DNA of 64,000 nt from Diphasiastrum complanatum (GCA_029204225.1 MU832619.1:1-64000), one strand, 5' to 3'. Positions 11,415-22,960 are shown, counted from the first letter of the stretch. The notes: a model not told the origin generated them from the sequence alone. A program made the numbers and translations.

Positions 11415-13500
11415 CTATAGCCTACTGACTTGTATAAATTTGCATGCTTTTTGAAGTTTTTTATAATCCATCGATTTTGTATTATGACGAATTTGGATTC
11501 TTCTATAAAACCATTCGAAAAGTTGCAGTATATAGCTATTTTTTGTGCTAGTCCCGCCATGTTGTGTACTTTTATGAAATGCCGCTCTTGCTTGCCAATG
11601 AGATTTTTCCATTCCTTGCAATGACCATATGCTAATACTTCCACTATTTTTTGCAAAGAATGTCGAATGATGTCGTAATATGTGCTGCATATCATAAAAA
11701 CATAATCTAAATCAGTATCTAATTTAATTGCACGTATTTGTCTATCGTAGTGTAAAATCAAAATCTTACCATATAATGTGTTACATGATCAACACCCCAT
11801 GCCATTTGAACTGCATCCACAAATTCATTGGTTGTTTTCTGTATCATTTGTACATCAGTATTTGAATATTTATCTTTTCTCAAGTATTTCACCATGTTGT
11901 CTAACTTTTTCCAAACTTCTACTTTGTGTAAACGAGTAGAACCTTCTTCTTCGAAATCTTGAGTTGCTGCGATAATTTATTTCCAAACCGTGTATTGAAC
12001 CTTAGACTGTTTACCAGAATAATTTGATAAAAATCTTCGAGCTTTAGATCCTCCATTGCTCGACTTGCATGGAATATTTCTTGTTTTACCTGATAACTTC
12101 TCATCTTTTTTTATTTTAACGTGGCCTTTATGTAAGCCTGCTTTGGACAACACATCCTTTAATATGAAAATAGCTTCCTTCGCAGAGGCCTCTGATTCGG
12201 AATTCCATGCAAACAAGATGTGAAGATATATTATTTTTCTATAATACGCACCTCCGTATGCAATGTACAAATATAAACATTTCGTAGAGGAATCGGTAGT
12301 ACAGGTTTTCAATTAGGATCTTCTCGATCTCTTGATATTCCTTTACTCCTTGTTATGTCTTCTATCTGTTTTCATGCAGTACAAACAAGGGTGTTTAGAG
12401 TTAGCGCCAGAGATACATTGAACATACATTTTAATGTCTTCGGATCTCCTGCTAAATGCCATTCAATGTTGAAAGTGCCAATTCTAGGAATATTGAGTGG
12501 AACTCCCTCCATGTGATTTTTTATGGTGGCAGGATATGATGTTCTATTAAATATCCATGAGAGAATGTTATGGTCTTCTTTCAGCACCTATAAGAGAATA
12601 CAAAAACATGATTAGCCTCATAATATTAACACAGAGAAGATTTTAGATATGAAATCCATATTGAAATGATTATCCCTATTTATTATGCGAAGGAACTGCT
12701 ATACTTGAAATGCTGCCAACCAGCATATATCATTTTCTGATTGAACACTGAAATTGAGGCCTTCTGAGTTTTTTGAATTTGAAAGTGCTCCATTCATGAT
12801 CGTGAGACTGACTCTTTCCATTTTTTGTCCTTTTATAATTTCAGACTCATCTAACTTGAGAACAACTATCAACTTGTTATTGACATTCTCATTTGTAATA
12901 CCGTAAAAATTTATGATGAATGTTAATAACAGATGAATGTCAATAAATAAATTGTTGGAATTGTTATAAGCTAGACTTTCTCCTTCCGAGCAATACACTT
13001 CATTGATATGAGATGGATTACCATATGCAACTATATTAAATGGATTACCACTGATTTATGGTCGCGGAAATGGAAACTTTTTAATATTTACCTGTGCAAA
13101 TGCCTCCTTTATCATCTTAAACATTATTGCAGATGCTTCCCTACTGATGCTAGAAAAGTCACATGCCCCCTGAAGCAATGATGTAGTGTCTAATATTTTT
13201 CCAACTTCATCCATAATGCTATCCATAACTGAAGCCTTAATCTTTTTCATTTTGTTATTATTTATCTGGACGATAGATCACATATATCCTTGTTTACCAG
13301 TCTTTTCCTCTTGTTGCTTCGGACCTTTCTGTTGAGCACATCCATATCTTTAAGAAGAGACTGAGATATGCATGGATTGAAATGCAATTTTTATCTCATC
13401 ATTATTAGTTCTATAATGATGCAAAGAAGATTTCAACCTTTGGATCTCCTCCTTGAGCATCTCACTTCCATCCAGACAAGTTTTCATCTTTGTAGATTTA
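11415..13500 (-). pseudogene. Gene Z of unit A: DDE-like transposase, decayed
   Basis: Minus-strand exons: a coiled-coil with a basic tail (EMLKEEIQRLKSSLHHY, VRSNKRKRLVNKD) at 13470-13270; TDSIMDE-like and GACDFSSISREASA at 13250-13090; LIVVLKLDESEIIKGQ at about 12880-12840; VLKEDHNILSWIFNRTSYP to FNIEWHLAGDPKTLKCMF at 12590-12420; a frameshifted LH-x-R-I-x-E region around 12260; and HSTFFAKNSGSISIWSLQGMEKSHWQ at about 11690-11600. D in KLDES, D in AGDPK and E in QGMEK are the candidate DDE triad. This layout recalls transposase-like proteins I know from animal genomes, with a GDxK box and a late QGxEK box. The family name is not assigned. Frameshifts at about 12420 and 12310 and a stop kill it. 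Confidence 0.7.
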
Positions 13501-14030
13501 TAGCTATGATGCCACCAAAGAGACTAATGTGTGCAGGCCGTTGGTGTCCTTGAACCTGATGGTTCACAATGTTAACATATGCTAGAGTTGATCTAGGCTG
13601 CAAACCTTTCAACTTTTGGTCAATGACTATGGTAAAGTCAGAAGTGAGCCTTCTAAAATGCTTGTTGCTACATATGCAACTTTTCTATGACAAAGATTAT
13701 CGTGTCAGTACTATTGGCCATAGAAAGATTGCTAACAATATATTTCTAATGAATATGTTCTATGCAGCTTTCTAAAAAGTATAAGGTTCCTTCTCAATTG
13801 AAACATTAGGCATGAAAACATAATTTATGTAACCTTCGCTCAAGTTGTGAACTCCCCCTTGCTCTCTACTCTCTAGAATCCCTTTGTCATAAACAGGTTT
13901 TAGAAACCATTCTGGTCTTTTAGTGACCTATGATCAATCACTTGCATCTATAGAAGCAACATCACGCTATGAGCCCGCATCATTGTCATCCATAACAATA
14001 GGCCCATATGCAACTATATTAAATGGATCA
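13501..14030 (-). other. Unassigned decayed ORF sequence right of unit A
   Basis: On the minus strand there is broken reading text (GPIVMDDNDAG, KRPEWFLKPVYDKG, GYINYVFMPNVSIEKE, then QKLKGLQPRSTLAYVN). It has no counterpart at the matching place in unit B, so it may be target DNA or another element. The 23-mer CATATGCAACTATATTAAAT plus GGA occurs at about 14011 and again inside unit A at about 13023. I cannot assign a family. Confidence 0.35.
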
Positions 14031-15900
14031 AGAGGTTGTGTGGTGATTGTGTAGCATCCTAACCATATTCATGGCCTAATTACCTGAGACAATTAAACAA
14101 TTGATGAAATGACAAGACAAATATATCTCATTCCAACCTGCATGTGCTGATGCCATCAAGTGGCAAACAATCGTGAGAGAACAAGTTCTAATTCAGGTAA
14201 CTCCGTTGATGAGTAAAAACACCAAAAGGAATGATGAGCTAAAGATAAACTTCATGACGATGGTCATGGATGGATCAGAGGTAGCCCTAAATGTTCAAAT
14301 TGAGGCATTTATGTATAAATATGTGATGAACTACAACTATGAGTAAATTTGAGATCTTCCTTCATGACTAGTTTTTGCCTACAATTTGCTTGATGATTGT
14401 TATCATGCATTTCATTTTTTGTAACGATTAGAAGGATTGGAGGGTGCTAGTACAATACACAGGTTGCAACAGGGCCATACATCCACACGTGTGAACCATT
14501 TTGCATGATTTTGGTGCCATAAAGTGGAGTTCGAAACAAGATAAGCTAGAAATCATATATTGATTTGTGCTCTAGCTATTGGATCTTGTTTGGATCTTAA
14601 TTAGGTGCTTTCTCCATCATTTCTAGGATCAATTGAACTTATTTTGCTGCTTTCTCCAATCATTTCTAGGATCAATTGGACTTATTTTGTTGCATCTTCA
14701 AAAGGGTATAAGGTATGTTTTTGCCAATTGTCCAATGAGTTCATTTACCTTTTGGATTTAATTACTTAATGATTCATTTTCTACTTTTAAAATTAAATTT
14801 AGATGAGAAAGAATCTGAGTTAAAATATTCAATTTTTCAAATTGCCTCAAGAATTCGATCTTTAGATCAATCTATATTGTAACTAGTATTGGATCAATCT
14901 CATTAAACCAAGTTATGACTTCCTCAACAATATGGTTTAATTTATCAATGTCCAAATTTTCTCTATTATTGGTTGCTATTGATTTAAATTGGGAGACATA
15001 ACGTTGGCATCTTTTCAAAAATTTCCTTTGAAGTAGTCATAACGAAATATTAAAATAGTGCCATACTTGCCATATTCTTGATTTCAAAGTTTCCAAGTAA
15101 AATTCTTTCTCTTTGATTTGTTGAATTTAAAGACCGACTTGAGTTTTTTTCTTGTTTTGTTTTTTAATTTTGTAAGGTACTTGATCTAGATTTTATTGAA
15201 TTATCTAATTAGGTAGTCAAATCCCAATGTCACTCTTTCTTCTACATTTTTGCCTTTCTTCCAATCATGTTTTTGTTATTTGTTTAATTTTCTAAATAAT
15301 CTCTGTGTTTTAAAAATAGACTATTAGATAGTCCTAAGCTTTTTATTTTCAATTTCAAGCATCTCTTATTATCACAAGGTTGATATATACATAGTTTAAA
15401 CTAGATTTTGACCCAAGATTGAATTTCATAAGAATGATCAATATTGAAGTTTTAGATCCAATGATCATATATTTGTAGAATCAAAATTGATTTTGTGATA
15501 TTAAAGATTTTTTTTTCCTTTGGAACTACATTAATGCGTTATTGTCTTATTGCTTTTTTGAAATTCAATAAATGATAGACATTATTAATAGTCAATCAAT
15601 TACGATAATTGAAATAAAAATCTCATAAATCCTTTGACGTCCCACAATCCATTTGAACAAGACTTCTGAGTGAAGTTATTCAGAGGCTTATTGTTTTGGT
15701 TTGACCTCGATCATTCAACAATTCAACAATCTCGGTGCAAAAAAAATGCTAATTTAACGTGTCTGTTCATTTCCATAAATTCTTACTTTTGGCAATCTTG
15801 ACTCCAGGACCCAGGTGAACCTGCAGCGCTGCAACGTATTGCAAACTCAGTCTGGACAGCACCACATTAGAAATGCCTATTGCTTGTGTCATCAACTTGG
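14031..15900. other. AT-rich stretch with one short decayed ORF
   Basis: At 14130-14346 (plus) an open stretch reads ADAIKWQTIVREQVLIQ, then DGSEVALNVQIEAF; it has no start codon and no family I recognise. From 14350 to 15900 the sequence is AT-rich with a near-duplicate of about 45 bp at 14600-14690 (CATTTCTAGGATCAATTG twice). Nothing else could be supported. Confidence 0.4.
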
Positions 15901-16212
15901 ATGCTTTGCAGAAAGAACGATTTACTACGATATAATTAGGGGCTCAAATGGAGAATGTATGAATACCAGTCAGGTATAAAATAGCAATAAGACACGCGAT
16001 GACATTTATAACTGGAAAGCACCTGAAAAAAGGGGTGCCGTTTCGCAGGGTGTGAATAACAATACTAATTAAGAATTGATTATGCTGACAAGATATTGCA
16101 ACAGCAACATGTTTATCTTAACAGCGTACTTTAATTGTGATGATCAATCAGACACTAACCACAATGCACAATGCAAACTATGGTGGTCCGCAATCGCATA
16201 ATCCAAAGTCAG

Positions 16213-17583
16213 CTAACAGAATCTTGCGGACTTGAACGTCATAGGATACATGAAGGAATTCGCGTACTCGAATCTGATAACTTCTCCATGCCTAAGAGGA
16301 TTTCCATTATTAACCAGACAGTCATTATAAGCTATGCGCCTGAACACATTTGGATTGACAAGTGGAGCTGATGCAAACCAGCCACAGAAAACATGTATGT
16401 CTGAAGGCGCACAATTCGACAAGCAAGTATTCACTATCTGGACAACAAATTGCGGGATTCCAGATGAACTTTCATGGGCCTGGGATATACTTAGGTCTTT
16501 GTTTGTACATGCACCTGCAATTTCAACATCCATAAACAATGACACGTGAAATCAGTCTGAAGGCACATGTCAACAAGACAAGCTGCATTTCTCTTGACAT
16601 GGCAAAAAATGGATTATCATGGATATCTGACCTTTTACCTTCTGGTCCGTCTTCGATCGGTAGGCCAATACGTGATGATCACGCGAGGAAATTGAACAAA
16701 TTTTACAGAAAATACAACTTAAGCGTCTACAGAGAATATATTAATCATCTTAAGAACTTGCTGCAGAAAATCTTCCCCCAAGATTATCGCTTTTTGAAGG
16801 GAAAATAAACGATTCTTAACCCAGTGGACTGAAGTTTTCAATCATTGTCTGAAAATCGATTTATTATCATCACGTATATCTTTTGATCAGAATGAAGCAT
16901 GATCAAGCCCTCGTTGCCAAAAACGGAACTTAACATATCTGACAAAAACTTGAGATACTTGGTTCGAACCTAAACAATCGTACGATAGTTGCACTAACAA
17001 TCTTCCATAGATGCTCGTTTCGATAATTATGGTCTTCCTTCGAAGGGTTTGTGAGATTTGCGTTTCTAATCAACCTAAAATCCAGTACAATAAGATTAAA
17101 GGACATCAATAAGTTTTGAACTCACTGGCTAAAAGTTTCCGTCCCGGAACTTGATATCTGGGGAAACTTGGAGCAGCGGTCTTAGCCAAAGCATTTGTCT
17201 CTGCAATGTTAAGTATCCGTATAGTATCAGAACGCGGTGACACGGCATCCTGAGTTTGAAATCCTGCAACAGAATTGCCATACATGTACGAACCGAGTCA
17301 ATAACTTATTCAAAATGCCCGGAATGCATACATTGGATGCTTCAAGTACAATATCTCTAACGAGGCCTAGCTGCTGCACCTGGAAAGCTCAGAAATGACT
17401 TTAGCCGACAAATATACACAAACTTGGAACTTCGAACTGATTTGAGATTGCTACCTATTTCAAAATTCATAGACTAAAATCTTAACCTGTAGTTGGATGG
17501 ATGCCAAGGATGGAAACCCAGAAAACCCAGCACAAGCCAAGCAGCATAATTAGCGGCATTAACAACGTGACTGAGTTAGTCAT
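16213..17583 (-). CDS. TPD1-like: TPD1-like secreted cysteine-rich protein (three exons, 178 aa)
   Basis: Exons I deduce: 17583-17487, 17263-17126, 16514-16213. All borders are GT/AG, phases agree, and the sum is 537 nt including the stop, so the gene looks intact. The N-terminus (MTNSVTLLMPLIMLLGLCWV) is a signal peptide. The middle ends in the basic PGRKLLAS. The C-terminal domain has the family's six cysteines in ACTNKDL, VNTCLSNC, HVFCGWF, NDCLVNN and SARFC, with NPNVFRRIAYNDCLVN and FEYANSFMYP as hallmark strings. TPD1 is a secreted ligand for the EMS1/EXS receptor kinase that specifies tapetum in angiosperm anthers; TPD1-like proteins are widespread in plants. It is the only likely host gene here, set among dead transposons. 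A pseudogene is unlikely because the reading frame survives two introns. Confidence 0.9.
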
Positions 17584-19150
17584 GGCAAAGGAGTGCAGGC
17601 GTTCACGAGCCTCGACTACGCTCAGATCTCTGACCTCAAAGAGTTCAGAAAATCAATGGGTTTTCTGATGAAGCGTCCTCGGATCAAAAACCGAAAGTTT
17701 AAGCTGAAACTGCGACGTTCTTCAGACTTTATATCACTGAGGTGAAACACGTTGGCAGATGTGAGTGTTTCCTGAATTCAGAAGGGTTGATCGGGGATCA
17801 AACTTGCCTTAATATAATTTTACGCACAAGAGAATAGATCGTGCAAATATAACAAGCATGCACGCTTCATTTGAACGCATCACTTGATTGGTCTATGTAC
17901 CACATATCTCGAAGAAACTATCTTAATCGTTACTGCTTTGACTACAATTATCGTCCTTTGTTTCCACTCTATAGCGGAGATTGTCAGTGCCTGATCAGTG
18001 TCTTTAGTTGTTCATCAACATTTTCAAATAAAGTCTATCGCAGCGTACCTCAGAATGGCGTCCAATATACGACTTCCACTTCTAGTGTAGAGATGTCCGA
18101 AAATTTCCAATGAAAGGGCGAGCATATCAGAAGATTGGAGAAGATACAAATCTACTATAAGAGCCGCATGAGCAAATCTCGATGTCAAGTGCAGAATCTA
18201 GTTCAGAGAAAAGAAATCGTAACACGGATAAGACTACAATGATGAGTTCCGTAGAACTATAAACCTTGCTTTGTTTTCTTGCCAGTCCACAAGATCTATC
18301 CCCAATGAGCTAAACTCAAGGACGATACCGGACTTGCGGCAAGACCTACCCAGAAAAAATAAGTCTCATCCGAGGTGGGCAGGCACAAGATGCAGCTAAC
18401 TAGATACAATGATGTATCCAAGATGCGCAATGCAGTGATAGTGCAGAAAGGAAACCCCCGTATATATGTGGCATCCAACGCTCATAAACCGGCCATTGTG
18501 TTATACCAACAAATGCAATGCTAAGTGCTAAGGAAGTTGAAAGACTAGTACTAGAGCGTAGAGCACACGAAAAAAGACAAGCTTAAAACTTGAAATAACT
18601 GGAAAGCAGCAACGAGTGTTAGCTGCAGTTCTAGGAGGTGGAATGCAGCAGACATTCTTCTCACTATAACAGTTTACCCCGGGAGAGTCTGGCACAATTG
18701 AGCATCGTTACATACTGAATCAATAGAGGCATTTATTCACGAGTGTTGGATGTGGGCAACCGACGGTGAGGGAAGCCTGGATGGAACGGCAGATACCGCA
18801 GAGAAGAGAAGTCCGGAAAAGCTGCAGCGCACGAGTACTCGCTGAGGGACGAAAGGGCGTAAGGAACGCTGCGTAAAAGCAAATCAGAAGAACAACAAAT
18901 AGCCGCGAGTGAGCTTTTTGCTAGTGGCAGGCATGAAGGATAATAAATCCGAGTTACCACGACAGATTGTGATGATCTTCTGGTTTACTGGATCACTGGT
19001 TAGGTCTGGTCTGCTACTATCTCATAATCATATCTAATTAATGCTTTATAACGACAGATTGCGATGATCTTTTTGTTTACTGGATCAGTGGCTTGCTACC
19101 GTCTCATAATCATGTCTAATCAATGCCTTGTAACGAAGAGTGAATAACCA
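17584..19150. other. Upstream region of the TPD1-like gene, no coding feature
   Basis: No domain was recognised on either strand. It should hold the promoter and 5' leader of the minus-strand TPD1-like gene. Between 18960 and 19140 a sentence-like duplication is visible (GACAGATTG-GATGATCTT and GTTTACTGGATCA occur twice, about 100 bp apart). Confidence 0.4.
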
Positions 19151-19560
19151 AATAAAATGGTGTTATTGTCACCAATGCCTGCGTTGAGCTGTTTCTGACT
19201 GGGACCGTGGTCCCATCGATGTTGAGAGCCGTTTACAACGACTCAAGGTTAAATGGTGGCTTCTTACCAGCGTCAACTTCATTGCCTGGCCTTCATCATC
19301 CATTTTTTGAAGCTTTGGCAAATGAGATGCAAGCAAAGGATTGGCATACTTATCTTTTAGGTTGCTCCAAATGAGATTGACATGGACAGGAGCACAACCC
19401 TTTTGCAAGGCTTGATTGGTTCTTGCCTTGCCATTGGTGTCTTTTCCTTTAAGTTATGTAAAGCAGTTCAGCAAGGTCCCAAAAAGACCATATCCACTTG
19501 TCTATGAGTTCCAAAGGCCTCACCATGAATCTTGCATAAGTATTTAATGTTAGGTACAAA

Positions 19561-19664
19561 AAAATGCCCATCAAGTGTGCACATCAGAGAGTGGCAATGC
19601 ACATCAAGTGAAATAGTGGCATTGCCACTCTCTCACTTCATGTGCACCTTTGGATGGGCATTTT
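19561..19664. repeat. Foldback: about 40-bp inverted repeat with an 18-bp loop
   Basis: The arm 19561-19600 (AAAATGCCCATC ... GAGAGTGGCAATGC) is matched in reverse complement by 19619-19664 (GCATTGCCACTCTC ... GATGGGCATTTT). About 5 extra bases interrupt the right arm. The loop is 19601-19618. It could be a minimal foldback/MITE or a transcribed hairpin. The minus strand just to its left (19408-19250) has an open stretch (KGCAPVHVNLIWSNLKDKYA) of unknown origin. Confidence 0.75.
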
Positions 19665-19849
19665 CTTGTACTTGGCATTAAAAGTCCGTGCAAAGACTAG
19701 CATAAGGTGTTGCAAATGGCCTTTGCCTGTTAATTCTATCACATGGTGTCAACTTAAACAAAGTACAAAAAAGATCGGAGAAGGGGGGAGGGAGATTCCC
19801 GTCTTGAATTTTATCCCCTCATATGAAATAGTCTAAGTTTGTCTTTAAA

Positions 19850-20032
19850 TTAACTTTTATATATGTTATCCGATCTTTTTCTTTTCCAGAATGAGCCTTT
19901 TGCAGAGGGATGCATCAAGATCCATTGATATTTTCGATATATTCTTGGTATCCATTGATCTTCTGCATTTTTTTCATTGCAAATATTGATTGCATCAATG
20001 GTTCCTCTTGGTCTCCGATTATGTGTAGCCAT
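19850..20032 (-). pseudogene. Gene X exon 1 homologue (copy D)
   Basis: A 60-codon minus-strand ORF reads MATHNRRPRGTIDAI, then DQWIPRIYRKYQW. It lines up with exon 1 of gene X in unit A (MAPSRKPCSSIDYV, LWVPRKYSKNSW): same start, TID/SID, N-E spacing, W-[IV]-P-R-x-Y and a closing W. Only this exon is seen; it ends near 19850 where an intron would begin. It shows that X was amplified separately or that another copy of the unit was deleted here. Confidence 0.5.
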
Positions 20033-20039
20033 TAGTCGA

Positions 20040-21400
20040 AAATACGTGTATGCAAGCTGAGAACGGAGAGAATGAAGAGATTGAGAGGTAAACCTAAGAA
20101 TGACAACTCAAAATAAGAGATAGAATGAAGAGAATGAGAGGTAGACCTATGAATGACAAGAAGTTCCTAAACTACAAGAATTAGTTAACTATAGTTTACG
20201 ACTATTGACGTCAAATCAACCTCGAGTGTACAATGACGGGCAACATAAGAGTAATCGGGCAGTAACTGTGGTCCAATCACAATTGTTTGTTTCGTCCCGC
20301 GGGATATTTAAAAATCACAAAAATTTGGCCGGGAAAGTTAAATACAATTTCCATATGTCAGCCACTGTTACAGTTCGTCACAGATGGACACCATTCATTG
20401 GGACACATAAGCGTTGAAAGTGTGCGAAGTCAAAAACAATATCTTGACAAAGGGCCCATTTTGAGTTCTAATATCCCCTAATGGTCCACATGGCAACACA
20501 AATGAAAAATAAATAAAAAATCATTTTTTAGAAAGGCCCTCTTCAGGCCGATATTTTCTCTAATTACTATTCCACTAGTTGCTGGTAACATTTTGTAGAA
20601 AGTTTCACACCTTTCTGCAAGAATATCAGTTCTTCGAGAAGAAACTTCACCAGAACCTTCGTTTGAGTCACAGTCAGTCCGCTATTTTTTATAATCAGTA
20701 AGTTGGACGAACATTAATTCAAGGTTATTTGTTATATAGAGTTATTTTTGTCAAAAAAGTGCCATTTTTTGCAAAATCACTCTTCAATCTTTGCCTACTT
20801 TCCTAAAGTTTCCAAACTTAGTGATCCATTATTTTTGAGTTTGCAAAGGTTAGTTCCATCAGAATTGTTCAAAAAAGTCATTTTAACCTTCGCCAAGCCG
20901 CAAAAAAATTATTGTTCACCAAAATAACCTTCGCCAGTTCTACCCTAGCTATGTTTTTGTCAGATCTACCTTCTATCAGACAAGCGCAGATTAGTTTTTT
21001 CATATTTGTCAAAAACAGCCAGTTAAGTGATTTTTTACTCAAGATAGTTAATCTTGGCCTAGGGAATCATCACTAGTACCATTTATGAGTTTTATCTATC
21101 TGATCTCGTTACTATCAAATTTTTGAAAGATTTTGGATTGATTTGATACTGATTTTTAGAAATTCTTATTTTTAGAGTATCGATCACTTGATCAAGATTT
21201 TTTTTCAAAATTTATAATTTGATTATTATCAAGTGATCAAGTTGTTGCAAGTCAGGTCATGAAATGAGAATTAATTGAAAAATAGATCCACTTTATAAAA
21301 AATATAGATCCAATCTCATTCAAATCCAGATTTGATTATATCTACAAGAATTACCTTATAAACTTTTCATTTTTATGGAAGAATAATTTTTAAAAAATGG
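20040..21400. other. AT-rich non-coding stretch
   Basis: No domain was recognised. Repeats of AGAATGAAGAGA and GAGGTA-ACCTA-GAATGACAA at 20070-20160 form a short degenerate duplication. A pair of inverted sequences near 21180 and 21230 (CGATCACTTGATCAAG / TATCAAGTGATCAAG) could form a hairpin. Confidence 0.4.
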
Positions 21401-21424
21401 ATGACTTTGGAGACCCCGCGGGAT

Positions 21425-21720
21425 CTTGTTGGACCTCAACCCCATCCTATTATTAGAAGACCTCCTCATCTAGAGATGCCTAGGTATAATGGATTATTAG
21501 ATCCAGTCAGATTTCTTAAAATCTTTACTGACCCTTGCAAAGTCTATGGTGAAGCTCTTGGAAAGGCAAGATAGTATATTTCAAAGTATCACTTGTCGAT
21601 CAATCTATCACGAAAGTTTTAGTTCAGCATGCTTATCTTCACAATGAGCTCAACATTCATGATTTGAATCCAAATGATAGAAGAAAATGCAATTGTAAGT
21701 TTTTAGATTTAATTTCTTTA
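21425..21720 (+). pseudogene. Retroelement gag-like fragment followed by an unknown coding piece
   Basis: At 21465-21560 the plus strand reads HLEMPRYNGLLDPVRFLK, then CKVYGEAL, matching the minus-strand fragment at 61887-61681 (CLEMPKYDGLSDLIRFLH, CEIYGEW). The two therefore come from one retroelement gag family. From about 21590 another open piece reads VQHAYLHNELNIHD, then LNPNDRRKCNCK, ending at a donor-like GTAAGT. The second piece faintly recalls ELLDPYERRKLLHD of gene Y, but the match is too short to rely on. Confidence 0.4.
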
Positions 21721-22149
21721 GAGTTAGCATTTTCTTTAAATTATATTTTTCTTGTGATATTTTTGTTGGTTTTGCAGATTTGTATCCATCAAATTTTGTT
21801 GAATGACAAACAGTTCAATCGATTGCAGGAATAATCAATGTCATACATTTGGATATCGGTATTTTATAGTATAAAGGTCGTTTTCCAAAATCACTTTTAG
21901 AGTCGGGAGTTTTCATTTATGATCACACCTCTTTTCCTGATAAAAATGGTTTAGTTGGTAGGTTAGAGCCATATCCTCTACCAGATTTTTCGAGTGAACA
22001 ATGAATTTCTCTTGATGTAGCAATTTCAGAAAGTTTTTGATCGATACTATATATTGATATTCAGAGTATATTAAATGTAGCACTGGATCAAAGAATAATA
22101 GATTAAGTTGGTATCTATCTTTTACTATTTTTGTTGATTTTTTTTTCAA

Positions 22150-22960
22150 ATGCAATATTCGGAGAACAAAAACAATGTTTATATGTACGGACTTGAGTGC
22201 TGAAATAATCGCCGAGTTGTTGGATAATGGTTGGGATACGAAACAAAATCAACAAGTTGAGTGAAGAGTATGTTACTCATCAATGACATTTAGATACGAA
22301 ACAAAATCAGCAAGTTGAGTGTAGAGTATGTTACTCATCAATGACATTTAGATATCACATCGAAATGGATGGGATATCAATGGTTAGGATACGAAAAAAA
22401 ATCAGCAAGTTGAGTGCAGATTACGTTACTCATCAATGACATTTAGGTATCACATCGAAAAACAAATGCTCACTTTGCTACTGTATTATAGAAGATGGAT
22501 TAAATGCAAAAATGTTTGGAAGTCACTTGATCAAGATTTTGATATAAACCCTCAAGAGCAACTTCAAATAACAGCGAAAAGAAATGACAACATTCTTGCA
22601 ATGGTTGAGGTTGAGGAAGATTGGTGTCTCAATCACATTCAATCAGAACTAGACATGTTGCAATTCGATCTACCTCAGTATTATCAATTTCAAATGAATG
22701 GTGTAAAGGTACGTTATGCCACATGAAAATATTTTTTCTTTTCTTATTCTAAGTGAATCAGCTTCAAAAAATATATTCACTAAAACAATTTCTATTGTGC
22801 ATGTAAGAGTAAGGCAGAAAGAGCATATAAAATACAAAGACATTGGAACATCCATCGAAATTGAAGATCCATATATTATGAATAATGGAATCTTTTACAA
22901 GTTGTTGTATACATCATTTTTGAAAATATATGAACCACTTTTTCTACGAGGCTCTTTCAT
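22150..22960 (+). pseudogene. Gene X homologue in copy C
   Basis: A plus-strand exon reads TMFICTDLSAEIIAELLDNG, then FRYHIEKQMLTLLLYYRR, KSLDQDFDINPQEQL, and on to YQFQMNGVK, ending at GGTACGT near 22710. A further piece (VRVRQKEHIKYKDIGTSIE) matches exon 3 in unit A. This copy is longer and better preserved past LDQDF than the one in A, so it shows the family's acidic C-terminal part. A short tandem triplication at 22235-22445 breaks it. It converges on the protease gene at 23417-25330, as X does in unit A. Confidence 0.55.
22235..22445. repeat. Imperfect triplication within gene X of copy C
   Basis: The block GATACGAAACAAAATCA-CAAG followed by TTGAGTG-AGA and TACTCATCAATGACATTTAG appears three times in about 210 bp. 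The first two units are about 72 bp apart and nearly identical. The third is joined by extra GATATC-bearing sequence. The copies are much alike, so the event is recent relative to the decay of the gene. Confidence 0.8.

Larger units (their letters stand above)
5736..13500. mobile_element. Unit A: four-gene DNA-transposon-like element with histone H3/protease and transposase genes
   Basis: This block recurs in inverted orientation at 43380-50617 (unit B), with clear nucleotide similarity through coding and non-coding parts. Gene order from the left is X (plus), H3P (minus), divergent promoter, Y (plus), Z transposase (minus). The left limit is taken from where similarity with B starts (about 5736-5746, near GGATAACCAGAG). 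The right limit of shared sequence is about 13500. I did not find matching terminal inverted repeats or a target duplication, so the true ends are unproven. Every gene in A carries stops or frameshifts, so the copy is dead. It is called a DNA transposon because Z resembles a DDE transposase and no reverse transcriptase is present. Confidence 0.75.

Noticed and set aside
11350-11761. Independent 136-codon minus-strand ORF
   Set aside because: It is a wrong-frame reading of the final transposase exon, whose correct frame holds QGMEKSHW.
16539-16808. 89-codon plus-strand ORF within the TPD1-like gene intron
   Set aside because: No domain, lies over the intron of a well-supported gene on the other strand, likely chance.
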